A stretch of 34,711 nt of DNA from Microbacterium ginsengisoli (lineage in GTDB: Bacteria; Actinomycetota; Actinomycetes; Actinomycetales; Microbacteriaceae). The stretch covers positions 1 through 34,711 of the forward strand of contig NZ_JYIY01000057.1 in assembly GCF_000956535.1 (NCBI RefSeq). Direction: 5' to 3'. A program made the translations under genes and the position numbers. Shown one piece after another: positions 7,972-15,663 of this stretch (its first letter is position 1; each line of letters opens with the position of its first letter). The notes under the pieces were generated by a model that saw nothing but the letters and a program-made list of their open reading frames with translations, had not been told where the DNA came from and ran no database searches.

Positions 7972-10004
7972 CGCAGGAACGCCGCGGCGACGCCCGAGTC
8001 GACGGGGATGTGGAGACCGGTGGTGCGGCTGAGCTCGGGGCCGGTGAGCACGTACACCGCGTCGGCGACGTTCTCGGGCACGACCTCGCGCTTGAGGATC
8101 GTGCGGTTCGCGTAGAACTGGCCGAGGTCCTCCTCCTTGACCCCGTAGGTCGCGGCGCGGTTGGCGCCCCAGCCCGAGGCGAAGATGCCGGAGCCGCGCA
8201 CGACGCCGTCGGGGTTGATGCCGTTGACCCGTACGCCGTGCTCGCCGAGCTCGACGGCGAGCAGGCGCACCTGGTGGGCCTGATCGGCCTTGGTCGCCGA
8301 GTAGGCGATGTTGTTCGGACCGGCGAACACGCTGTTCTTCGAGGAGATGTAGATGATGTCGCCGCCGAGCTTCTGGTCGATGAGCGCCTTCGCGGCCGCC
8401 TTCGACACGAGGAACGAGCCCTTGGCCATCACGTCGTGCTGCAGGTCCCAGTCCTTCTCGGTGGTCTCCAGCAGCGGCTTCGAGAGCGACAGGCCGGCGT
8501 TGTTGACGATGAGGTCGATGCCGCCGAAGGCGAGCACGGCGGCATCGATGGCGTCCTGCACGGCGGCGCCGTCGGCGACGTTGGCGGCGACGCCGATCGC
8601 GACATCCGATCCACCGAGCTCGGCGGCGGCGGCCTGCGCCTTCTCGAGGTCGAGGTCCGCGACCACGACGCAGGCGCCCTCGGCGGCGAGACGGGTCGCG
8701 ATGGCCTTGCCGATGCCCGACGCCGCTCCCGTGACGAACGCGATGCGGCCCTGGTGGGTCTTCGGCTTCGGCAGGCGCTGCAGCTTGGCCTCCTCGAGCG
8801 CCCAGTACTCGATGCGGAACTTCTCCGCGTCGGAGATGGGGGTGTAGGTCGAGAGGGCCTCGGCGCCGCGCATCACGCCGATCGCGTTGACGTAGAACTC
8901 GCCGGCGACGCGGGCCGTCTGCTTGTTCGCTCCGTAGCTGAACATGCCGACACCCGGCACGAGCACGATGAGCGGGTCGGCGCCGCGGATGGCGGGCGAC
9001 TCGGATGTCGCGTGCGCGTCGTAGTACGCCTGGTAGTCGGCGCGGTAGTCGACGTGCAGCTCGGCGAGGCGGGCCAGCTGCTCCTCGAGCGTCGCGGTGG
9101 CCGGAAGGTCGAGCACGAGCGGCTTGACCTTCGTGCGCAGGAAGTGGTCGGGGCAGCTCGTGCCGAGACCGGCGAGGGGGAGGAGCTTCTCGCGCGAGAG
9201 GAAGTCGAGCACCGGCTCGCTGTCGGTGAAGTGGCCGACGACGACCCGGTCGGTCGAGGCGAGGCCGCGGATGGTCGGGGCTAGGGCGGCGGCGCGCGCG
9301 CGGCGCTCGGTCTCCGGCAGCGGCTCGTAGCCGGGGACGACGGCTCCGAACGGCTCCGCGGCACCGTGCTCGGCGATGTAGGCGGCCGCGGTGTCGATGA
9401 TCCACAGCGAGTTGCGCTCGGCCTCGTCGGAGGTCTCGCCCCACGCGGTGATGCCGTGGCCGCCGAGGATCGTGCCGATGGCCTGCGGGTTCTCGGCCTT
9501 GATGGCGGCGATGTCGAGTCCGAGCTGGAAGCCGGGGCGGCGCCACGGCACCCAGACGACCTTGTCGCCGAAGATCTTCTCGGTCAGGGCGGGTCCGTCG
9601 GCAGACGTTGCGATCGCGATGCCCGAGTCGGGGTGCAGGTGGTCGACGTGCGGGGCGTCGACGAGGCCGTGCATCGCAGTGTCGATCGAGGGGGCCGCGC
9701 CGCCCTTGCCGTGCAGGCAGTAGTCGAAGGCCGCGACCATCTCGTCCTCGCGGTCGATGCCCGGGTAGACCTCGGTGAGCGCGCGCATGCGGTCAAGACG
9801 CAGCACGGCGAGACCGGACTCGGTGAGCGTGCCGAGATCGCCGCCGGATCCCTTCACCCACAGCAGCTCGACGGGCTCGCCGGTGACGGGGTCGGTCGCC
9901 GTGCCTTTGGCGGACGTGTTGCCGCCCGCGTAGTTCGTGTTCTTGGGGTCGGCGCCCAGACGGTTGCTGCGGGCGATGAGCTCGGATGCGGCGGAGTTCG
10001 ACAT
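7968..10004 (-). CDS. rhaEW: Bifunctional rhamnulose-1-phosphate aldolase / lactaldehyde dehydrogenase
   Basis: 678 aa fusion. Residues 1-400 are a class II aldolase with GGNTSAK (27-33), the metal-binding HLH in DHLHPD (121-126) and GGHG (181-184). Residues 420-678 are a short-chain dehydrogenase with the NAD-binding TGAASGIG (425-432), NNAG (501-504), Ser at 554/555 and the catalytic YSATK (Y568, K572). In the RhaEW family the aldolase half splits L-rhamnulose 1-phosphate into dihydroxyacetone phosphate and L-lactaldehyde, and the dehydrogenase half oxidises the aldehyde to L-lactate. The pairing with rhaB, rhaI, rhaM and a rhamnose importer supports this reading. An AGGAT Shine-Dalgarno lies 7 bases before the ATG. 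The gene follows the DeoR regulator by 53 bases containing an AT-rich repeat that may be its operator. Confidence 0.92.
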   Translation of the reverse strand: MSNSAASELIARSNRLGADPKNTNYAGGNTSAKGTATDPVTGEPVELLWVKGSGGDLGTLTESGLAVLRLDRMRALTEVYPGIDREDEMVAAFDYCLHGKGGAAPSIDTAMHGLVDAPHVDHLHPDSGIAIATSADGPALTEKIFGDKVVWVPWRRPGFQLGLDIAAIKAENPQAIGTILGGHGITAWGETSDEAERNSLWIIDTAAAYIAEHGAAEPFGAVVPGYEPLPETERRARAAALAPTIRGLASTDRVVVGHFTDSEPVLDFLSREKLLPLAGLGTSCPDHFLRTKVKPLVLDLPATATLEEQLARLAELHVDYRADYQAYYDAHATSESPAIRGADPLIVLVPGVGMFSYGANKQTARVAGEFYVNAIGVMRGAEALSTYTPISDAEKFRIEYWALEEAKLQRLPKPKTHQGRIAFVTGAASGIGKAIATRLAAEGACVVVADLDLEKAQAAAAELGGSDVAIGVAANVADGAAVQDAIDAAVLAFGGIDLIVNNAGLSLSKPLLETTEKDWDLQHDVMAKGSFLVSKAAAKALIDQKLGGDIIYISSKNSVFAGPNNIAYSATKADQAHQVRLLAVELGEHGVRVNGINPDGVVRGSGIFASGWGANRAATYGVKEEDLGQFYANRTILKREVVPENVADAVYVLTGPELSRTTGLHIPVDSGVAAAFLR

Positions 10005-10036
10005 TCGGTGATCCTGTTCGTGTTCTCTTCTGTGAG

Positions 10037-10058
10037 ATCAAACAAAAGATAACAAAAT
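10037..10058. promoter_or_regulatory. AT-rich direct repeat, candidate DeoR-family operator and rhaEW promoter region
   Basis: AACAAAA occurs at 10041-10047 and again at 10051-10057, a 10-base period. It is one of very few AT-rich spots in the window. It lies between the deoR stop and the rhaEW start, and the second copy touches the deoR stop codon. DeoR-family regulators often bind short direct repeats near their targets. On the minus strand the segment also offers AT-rich -10-like hexamers for rhaEW. Operator function is inferred. Confidence 0.45.
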
Positions 10059-10807
10059 CAGACGATCTGCACCAGAGGGCGATACGGATCGAGACGGGTG
10101 TCGTCCACGTCGAGATCGGTCACGAGCAGATCGATCTGCGACCAGTCGAGCGCGGACGCCAGCGCACGATCGCCGAGCTTGGAGGAGTCGATCAGCAGCA
10201 CCGTCTCATCGGCTGCCGCCGCGAACGCCGACTTCATGGCGGCCTCCTCGGCCGTCACCTCGCTCGACCCGCGCAGATCGATCGCCGCCGCCGAGGTGAA
10301 GAAGCGGGCGTAGGTCGCCGCGGCCACGGCGCGCGTCGCGAACGGACCGACGTAGCTGCCGGTGCGGTCCTCGCGCTCGCCGCCGACCAGGATCGACCTG
10401 ACGCCCGCGATCTGTCGTGCCGTGGCGGCGTTCTCGACCGAGTTGCTGACGACCAGCAGATCGTCGACCTCCGCAAGATGGGCGAGCAGCACGCCGGTCG
10501 TCGACGAGGCATCCATCGCCACCGCCCCCGAGCGGGGGACGAGCTCGGCGGCCTTGCGGGCCAGCACGGCCTTCTGTGCGCCGCGCGTGGCCCGGCGCTC
10601 TTCGAAGGGGCGGGGCGTGATCGCCGCCACCGCACCGCCGCGCACCCGGCGCACGGCGCCCTCGGCGGCGAGGTCGGCGAGGTCTCGGCGTACGGTCATC
10701 GCCGAGACGCCGAGCTCGTCAGCGGCGCTCTCCAGACGGATCACGTCATCGCGATGCAGGATGGCGAGCAGAAGCGCCCGCCGTTCTTCTCCGAGCAATC
10801 CAGCCAT
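10058..10807 (-). CDS. DeoR-family transcriptional regulator of the rhamnose genes
   Basis: 249 aa. The N-terminal winged helix-turn-helix is at about 2-57, with the recognition segment GVSAMTVRRDL and the family's RVRGGA end. The C-terminal DeoR effector domain follows, related to sugar-phosphate isomerases, with DASSTTG, SNSVENA, VGGERE and DSSKLG motifs. DeoR proteins usually repress sugar operons and respond to a phosphorylated sugar; here rhamnulose 1-phosphate is a plausible ligand (inference). It sits between rhaI and rhaEW on the same strand. The ATG at 10807 is chosen because it begins the family's MAGLLGEERR opening and has TACGCT 8 bases upstream, so it may also be made from its own leaderless transcript. 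The open frame further upstream is unrelated sequence. Confidence 0.88.
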   Translation of the reverse strand: MAGLLGEERRALLLAILHRDDVIRLESAADELGVSAMTVRRDLADLAAEGAVRRVRGGAVAAITPRPFEERRATRGAQKAVLARKAAELVPRSGAVAMDASSTTGVLLAHLAEVDDLLVVSNSVENAATARQIAGVRSILVGGEREDRTGSYVGPFATRAVAAATYARFFTSAAAIDLRGSSEVTAEEAAMKSAFAAAADETVLLIDSSKLGDRALASALDWSQIDLLVTDLDVDDTRLDPYRPLVQIV

Positions 10808-10815
10808 GGGGCCTG

Positions 10816-10821
10816 AGCGTA
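10816..10821 (-). promoter_or_regulatory. Candidate -10 element for the DeoR-family regulator
   Basis: TACGCT on the minus strand ends 8 bases before the ATG. This would allow separate, near-leaderless transcription of the regulator inside the rhamnose cluster. Confidence 0.4.
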
Positions 10822-10840
10822 TCGGTTCGGTGTGGTGCGC

Positions 10841-10874
10841 CGGGGAGACCGCGATCGGCGGTGCGATCTCCCCG
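10841..10874 (-). terminator. Hairpin between rhaI and deoR
   Basis: CGGGGAGA (10841-10848) pairs perfectly with TCTCCCCG (10867-10874), and a small inner CCGC/GCGG stem lies in the loop. It follows the rhaI stop. There is no T-run, so it may be a weak terminator, an mRNA-stabilising stem or a protein site. Confidence 0.4.
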
Positions 10875-10889
10875 ACGGGTCTGGGTGGG

Positions 10890-12056
10890 TCAGGCGCCCC
10901 AGCCGGCCTGCACGCCGCCGACGCGCTCGGCCTCGATGCGGGCCTGGTAGCCGGAGGCGAGGTAGGCGGCCATCGGGTCGGCGGGAAGCCCGCGACCCTC
11001 GCGCCACTCGGCGAGAGCCGGACGCACGTCGGTGTAGAACGCGTCCATGTAGACGGCCTGGGCGGCCAGCACATCGTTCGCGGTCTGCGCGGCGGCCAGC
11101 GCCTCACGGTCGACGAGCAGCGCACGCGCGGTCATCTCCTGCACGTTCAGCACCGAGCGGATCTGACCCAGGATCTTGTTCTCGATGTTGTGGCACTGGT
11201 CGAGCATAAAGACCACGTCGGGGTTGTCGAGCCCGCCGCCGCGGATGACCTCGCTGAGGATCCGGTAGAGCTGGAACGGGTCGGCGGCGCCCACGATCAG
11301 GTCGTCGTCGGCGTAGAAGCGGGAGTTGAAGTCGAACGACCCCAGCTTCCCGAGGCGCAGCAGCTGCATCACGATGAACTCGATGTTCGTGCCGGGCGCG
11401 TGGTGGCCCGTGTCGAGGCAGACCATCGCCTTGTCGCCGAGCGCCGCCACCTGCACGTAGGAGGTACCCCAGTCCGGGACATCCGTGTGATAGAACGCCG
11501 GCTCGAAGAACTTGTACTCCAGCACGAGACGCTGCTCGTCGCCGAGGTGGGCGTAGATCTGCTGCAGCGAGTCCTGCAGGCGGTCCTGGCGGGCGCGCAT
11601 GTCGTTCTGGCCGGGGTAGTTCGAGCCCTCTGCGAGCCAGATCTTCAGGTCGCGCGACCCCGTCTCGTGCATGACGTCGATGCAGGTGAGGTGGTGGTCG
11701 ATCGCCTTCCGGCGGATGCGGTCGTCCTCGTGGGTGAGGGCGCCGAACTTGTAGTCGTCGTCCTGGAAGGTGTTGGAGTTGACGGTGCCGAGGGTCACGC
11801 CCTCGGATGCCGCGTGCTCCCGCAGGGCGCTCCAGTCGTCGACGAGGTCCCACGGGATGTGCAGGGCGACGGCGGGGGCGAGGCCGGTCAGACGGTTCAC
11901 CTGCGCGGCATCCGAGATCTTCTCGAACGGGTCGCGCGGGGTGCCCGGCGTCGTGAACACCTTGAAACGGGTGCCCGAGTTGCCGAACGCCCAGCTGGGC
12001 AGCTCGATGGCCTGCTTCTCGAGAGTGGAGCGGACGGCGGGAGTCAGGATGCTCAC
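10890..12056 (-). CDS. rhaI: L-rhamnose isomerase
   Basis: 388 aa TIM-barrel isomerase of the RhaI type (Pseudomonas/Rhizobium-like, shorter than enterobacterial RhaA). It converts L-rhamnose to L-rhamnulose using divalent metal. Blocks that fit the family are HIPWDLVDDW (106-115), the LEYKFFEP strand, LDTGHHAPGTNIE and SFDFNSRFYADDD, which carry the Glu, Asp and His residues expected at the metal site. The start is GTG, in a GTGA overlap with the rhaM stop, so the two are translationally coupled. An 82-base gap with a hairpin separates it from the DeoR gene downstream. The RhaI family also contains enzymes active on other sugars, but the surrounding rhamnose genes make this function likely. 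Confidence 0.92.
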   Translation of the reverse strand: MSILTPAVRSTLEKQAIELPSWAFGNSGTRFKVFTTPGTPRDPFEKISDAAQVNRLTGLAPAVALHIPWDLVDDWSALREHAASEGVTLGTVNSNTFQDDDYKFGALTHEDDRIRRKAIDHHLTCIDVMHETGSRDLKIWLAEGSNYPGQNDMRARQDRLQDSLQQIYAHLGDEQRLVLEYKFFEPAFYHTDVPDWGTSYVQVAALGDKAMVCLDTGHHAPGTNIEFIVMQLLRLGKLGSFDFNSRFYADDDLIVGAADPFQLYRILSEVIRGGGLDNPDVVFMLDQCHNIENKILGQIRSVLNVQEMTARALLVDREALAAAQTANDVLAAQAVYMDAFYTDVRPALAEWREGRGLPADPMAAYLASGYQARIEAERVGGVQAGWGA

Positions 12057-12430
12057 TGTGCGCGGCTTTCTGCGGTCGTAGGGACGGGCGAGGAGCCGCT
12101 CTCGGCGAGCTGGTCCTCGAGGTGGAAGATCTCGGTCAGTGCGGTCGCGGCCTGGTCGGGCCGCCCGTCGAGACCGAGGAAGAAGGGGGCCATCTCCGCT
12201 TCCCAGCGGGTGGCGATCTCGGATGCCGCGAGGTACGCCTGCGCGGCCACGTCGTCGTCGACCTCGTAGTAGCCGACGAGCCTGCCGCCCTCACCGAGGA
12301 AGAGCGAGTAGTTGCGACGACCGGATGCCGCGATCTCGGCGAGCATCTCCGGCCAGACGGGGGAGTGCCGTGCGAGGTAGTCGTCGAGGCGCGCGGGGTC
12401 GATCCGCAGCTCGAAGCTCACGCGTGGCAT
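12053..12430 (-). CDS. rhaM: L-rhamnose mutarotase
   Basis: 125 aa, a little longer than the ~104 aa typical of the family because of a polar C-terminal tail. It catalyses conversion between the beta and alpha anomers of L-rhamnose so that the isomerase receives the right form. The family features are visible: the start MPRVSFELRIDPARLDDYLARH, then SPVWPEML, NYSLFL, LVGYYEV and WEAEMAPFF. A ferredoxin-like alpha/beta fold is expected. A GAAAGGACC Shine-Dalgarno precedes the ATG. The stop overlaps the rhaI start (GTGA). A very stable 12-bp hairpin lies just upstream, between this gene and rhaS, so mutarotase and enzyme expression may differ from that of the binding protein. Confidence 0.93.
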   Translation of the reverse strand: MPRVSFELRIDPARLDDYLARHSPVWPEMLAEIAASGRRNYSLFLGEGGRLVGYYEVDDDVAAQAYLAASEIATRWEAEMAPFFLGLDGRPDQAATALTEIFHLEDQLAESGSSPVPTTAESRAQ

Positions 12431-12450
12431 GGGGTGGTCCTTTCGGGTGG

Positions 12451-12481
12451 CCCGGCCGGCCGCACGGGGCGGCCGGCCGGG
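12451..12481 (-). terminator. Perfect 12-bp GC hairpin after rhaS
   Basis: CCCGGCCGGCCG (12451-12462) and CGGCCGGCCGGG (12470-12481) are perfect inverted repeats around a 7-base loop. It lies 14 bases after the rhaS stop and upstream of rhaM, with no T-run. It is probably a 3'-end stabilising stem or an attenuator between the binding-protein gene and the enzyme genes. Confidence 0.6.
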
Positions 12482-12494
12482 AGGGGAGACAAGA

Positions 12495-13532
12495 TCAGAA
12501 GTTGAAGTTGTCGATGTTGCTGGCGTCGAACACGAACGGGTCGCCCAGCAGCACGGTGCCGTCGGCGCCGACCGTGAACTTGCCGAGCTTGCCGGCGGTG
12601 AAGGTGTCGCCCTGCTTGCCCGTGATCTCGCCCTTGATGAGCGCCTCGGCGGCGTAGGCCGCGAGGTAGCCGAGGTCCTCGGGGTTCCACAGTGCGAACG
12701 AGGTGACGGTGCCGTCCTTGATGTAGGCCCGCATCTGGTTCGGGGTGCCGAGACCGGTCAGCGCGACCTTGCCCTTGTAGGCGGACGTCGACAGGTAGCG
12801 AGCCGCGGCGGCGATACCGACCGTCGTGGGCGAGATGATGCCCTTCAGGTTCGGGTGGGCCTGGAGCAGAGCGGCGGTCTTGTCGAACGAGGTCTGGTCG
12901 TCGTCGTTGCCGTAGACGACATCGACGAGCTTGATGTTCGGGTGGTCGCTGGCCAGCAGCGCCTTCATCTTGTCGATCCACGCGTTCTGGTTGGTCGCGT
13001 TCGCCGCGGCCGAGAGGATCGCGATCTCACCCGAGTCGCCGATCTGCTTCGCGATCAGGTCGACCTGCACCTTGGCGATGCCGTCGGACGTCGCCTGGTT
13101 GACGAAGATGTCGCGGCACGAGGTCTCGGTGTCCGAGTCGAAGGTGACGACCTTGACGCCCGCGGAGCGGGCCTGGTTGAGCGAGTCGCAGATGGCCTTC
13201 GGGTCGTTCGCCGAGACGACGAGCGCTCCCACGCCCTGCTGCGTGGCCGTGTTGATGTAGCTGACCTGACCATCGGGCGAGGCCTGCGCGGGGCCGACCT
13301 GGTTGAAGGTGCCGCCGAACTCGGCGACCGCGGCCTGGCCGCCCTTCGCCGAGGTGTCGAAGTACGGGTTGCCGAGGTTCTTCGGCAGGAACGTGATCGA
13401 CAGGTTGCCGCTGCCGCCGCTCGAGCCGCTGGTCGGCGACGACGAGCCGGTGTCGGCACAGGCCGTGAGGGCCAGCGCCGCCGTCACGGCCACAGCCGCG
13501 AGGGCCAGGACGCGCTTGGGTGCAAACGTCAT
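12495..13532 (-). CDS. rhaS: Rhamnose ABC transporter substrate-binding lipoprotein
   Basis: 345 aa. A lipoprotein signal peptide occupies residues 1-24, with lipobox LTAC and lipidated C25, followed by a Ser/Gly-rich linker. The rest is a periplasmic-binding-protein fold of the ribose/CUT2 type (type 1), with NPYFDTSAKGG, DSDTETSCRDIFVNQ and GIISPTTVGI segments close to those of RhaS proteins. It should capture rhamnose outside the cell and deliver it to RhaP/RhaQ. A GAAAGGAAA Shine-Dalgarno lies 6 bases before the ATG. It is the last of the four importer genes, 59 bases after rhaQ, and is followed by the strong hairpin. The frame is open upstream, but that part lacks any signal peptide and is not used. 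Confidence 0.92.
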   Translation of the reverse strand: MTFAPKRVLALAAVAVTAALALTACADTGSSSPTSGSSGGSGNLSITFLPKNLGNPYFDTSAKGGQAAVAEFGGTFNQVGPAQASPDGQVSYINTATQQGVGALVVSANDPKAICDSLNQARSAGVKVVTFDSDTETSCRDIFVNQATSDGIAKVQVDLIAKQIGDSGEIAILSAAANATNQNAWIDKMKALLASDHPNIKLVDVVYGNDDDQTSFDKTAALLQAHPNLKGIISPTTVGIAAAARYLSTSAYKGKVALTGLGTPNQMRAYIKDGTVTSFALWNPEDLGYLAAYAAEALIKGEITGKQGDTFTAGKLGKFTVGADGTVLLGDPFVFDASNIDNFNF

Positions 13533-13591
13533 TGTTCGTTTCCTTTCATGGGTGGCGCCGCGACGGGACGTCGTCGGCTGGTCGTGCGGGC

Positions 13592-14644
13592 TCATGAAGC
13601 TGCGGAGGCCGCCACGGTGGGTGTCGGCGCCGGTCGGCGGCGCCGGGACTGGAGGAACGCGAGCACGCTCGCGCCGATCACCGAGAGCACGAGCAGCGTG
13701 CCGGTGATGATGTTGATCACGTCGGAGGTGACGTTCACGAGGCGCAGCGCGCTGGAGAGCGTGCCGATCAGCAGCACGGCGGCGATGACGCCGTACAGCT
13801 GGCCACGACCGCCGAACACCGACACCCCGCCGAGCACGACCGCGGCGATGACCTGCAGCTCGAGCCCGGTGGCGTTGTCGCCGCGCGCACTGCCGAAGCG
13901 CAGCGTGTAGAAGATCCCCGCGAAGGCCGAGACGACGCCGGCGAGCACGAACAGCACGAACTTCGTGCGCTCCACGTGCACGCCCGAGAATCGGGCGGCG
14001 TCCTTCGAGAGGCCGATCGCGTAGACGCCGCGACCGAAGGGGGTGAAGTGCAGCAGCAGCGCGAAGATCACCAGGAGCACGAGGAACGGCACGATGATGT
14101 ACGGGATCGCGGTGCCCGCGATCTTCGCCTTCGCGAGCGCTGTCCACTCGACGGGGAAGCTCGTGACGGCGGTGGTGCCCAGTAGGCCGACCGCAAGACC
14201 TCGGAACAGCGCGAGGGTTCCGATCGTCACGGCGAGGGAGGGGAGCCCGACGACGGTGACGAGGAAGCCGTTGATCGCGCCACCGATGACGCCGACGAGG
14301 AGCGCCGCGAGGGCGGCGACCCCGAACGGGGCCCCCGCCTGCACGAGCACTCCGGTCGTCACACTCGACAGGCCCACCATGCTTCCCACCGACAGGTCGA
14401 TCTCGCCGGTGATCATGATGAGGGTCATCGGCAGTGCGATCAGAAGGATCGGCGCGACGTCGAGCAGGAGGAAGGTGAGGGTGAGCGGCTGGTTGAACCC
14501 GCGCACGGTCGAGGCCGACACGATCGCCACGGCGATCAGGAGCACGACGATCGCCGTCTCACGCGAGAGCAGCACGCGGCGCCAGAACGGCTTGTCGTAG
14601 TTCTTCACGACCCGCACGGTGGCAGTGGTGGTGGGGGCGGTCAT
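13592..14644 (-). CDS. rhaQ: Rhamnose ABC transporter permease 2
   Basis: 350 aa, multi-pass permease of the BPD_transp_2/CUT2 family (ribose, xylose, rhamnose importers). About nine to ten hydrophobic segments can be followed from residue 30 to 330. The signature MITGEIDLSVGSMVGLSS (near 75-92) and the ATPase-contacting loop GLSKDAARFSGV are present. It forms the membrane channel with RhaP. The start ATG lies in an ATGA overlap with the rhaP stop, giving translational coupling. The name Q rather than P is assigned from gene order only; the two permeases cannot be told apart functionally from sequence. Confidence 0.9.
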   Translation of the reverse strand: MTAPTTTATVRVVKNYDKPFWRRVLLSRETAIVVLLIAVAIVSASTVRGFNQPLTLTFLLLDVAPILLIALPMTLIMITGEIDLSVGSMVGLSSVTTGVLVQAGAPFGVAALAALLVGVIGGAINGFLVTVVGLPSLAVTIGTLALFRGLAVGLLGTTAVTSFPVEWTALAKAKIAGTAIPYIIVPFLVLLVIFALLLHFTPFGRGVYAIGLSKDAARFSGVHVERTKFVLFVLAGVVSAFAGIFYTLRFGSARGDNATGLELQVIAAVVLGGVSVFGGRGQLYGVIAAVLLIGTLSSALRLVNVTSDVINIITGTLLVLSVIGASVLAFLQSRRRRPAPTPTVAASAAS

Positions 14645-15663
14645 GCCTGGTCCCTCGTTTCGATGAGACGCCGTTTCTGTCGCACGGCCAGGACGCGGTC
14701 GAGCACGATCGCGCCGATGATGAGGACGCCGACGACGGCCTGCTGCCAGAAGTCGGGGATGCCGAGCACCGGAAGCGCACGGTTGATGGTCAGCAGCAGC
14801 ACGGCGCCGAGGGCGGCACCCCATACGGTGCCGACGCCGCCGACGATCGCGACGCCACCGACGACCGCGGCGCCGACCGCCTGGAGTTCCCAGCCGGTGC
14901 CCGCCTGGGAGTCGACGGTGCCGTAGCGCGCGGCGTAGAAGACGCCCGCGAGGCCGGCGAGTGCTCCCGAGAGGATGAAGGCGGTGAGGATGCGACGGGT
15001 CACCCGGAGTCCGTACAGGTGTGCGGCTGCGGGGTCGGAGCCGATGGCGTAGAACTCGCGCCCGCCCCGGGTGTTGCGCAGGTACCACGCGGCGATCGCG
15101 AGGACGACGACCGCGACGATCGTGAGGATCGGGATCGTGAGGATCTGCCCGGTGCCGAGCCCGAGGAACGAGCTCGGCATGTCGGAGGCGTTCACGCGGT
15201 TGCTGCCCGCCCAGACGACGCCGATGCCGCGGTAGGCGTAGAGCGTGCCCAACGTGATCACCATCGCGGGAACCTTGCCGAAGGCGACGAGAGCTCCGTT
15301 GACGAGTCCGAGAACCGCGCCCGCCGCGACGGCGATCAGCACGACGAGCGGAATCGGGATTCCGGGGATGTCGCTGAACAGCCGGCCGGTGAGATACGCG
15401 GTGAGACCGATCACGGAGCCCACCGAGAGGTCGACGTTGCGCGTGATGATCACGATCGCCTGTCCGACGGCGACGAGCAGCAGGATCGACGGGGTGAGGA
15501 GCAGGTCGCGCCAGCCGTCGGAGCTGAACAGGAAGCTGGGGTTCTTCACCGTGCCGGCGGCGACCACGAGCACGATGGCGAGCAGGATGCCGAACTCACG
15601 TGCGCGACCGAGGCGACCGATCGTCCTCGACACGGCCGAGACGGGGATGTTGGTGGTGGTCAT
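14641..15663 (-). CDS. rhaP: Rhamnose ABC transporter permease 1
   Basis: 340 aa CUT2-type permease and paralogue of the next gene. The diagnostic segment is [19 protein letters not shown] (around 73-91). The cytoplasmic coupling loop reads [14 protein letters not shown] and the C-terminal part contains [15 protein letters not shown]. Many hydrophobic helices fill residues 24-325. It pairs with RhaQ to form the rhamnose channel driven by RhaT. The gene overlaps rhaT by ATGA upstream and rhaQ by ATGA downstream, so rhaT-rhaP-rhaQ are tightly coupled. A longer open frame upstream of the ATG is only sequence inside rhaT. P/Q naming follows gene order. Confidence 0.9.
   Translation of the reverse strand: MTTTNIPVSAVSRTIGRLGRAREFGILLAIVLVVAAGTVKNPSFLFSSDGWRDLLLTPSILLLVAVGQAIVIITRNVDLSVGSVIGLTAYLTGRLFSDIPGIPIPLVVLIAVAAGAVLGLVNGALVAFGKVPAMVITLGTLYAYRGIGVVWAGSNRVNASDMPSSFLGLGTGQILTIPILTIVAVVVLAIAAWYLRNTRGGREFYAIGSDPAAAHLYGLRVTRRILTAFILSGALAGLAGVFYAARYGTVDSQAGTGWELQAVGAAVVGGVAIVGGVGTVWGAALGAVLLLTINRALPVLGIPDFWQQAVVGVLIIGAIVLDRVLAVRQKRRLIETRDQA

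Noticed and set aside
7644..9284. A 546-codon plus-strand frame opposite rhaB and rhaEW
   Set aside because: Low-complexity Arg/Gly-rich product antisense to conserved enzymes, with no start signal.
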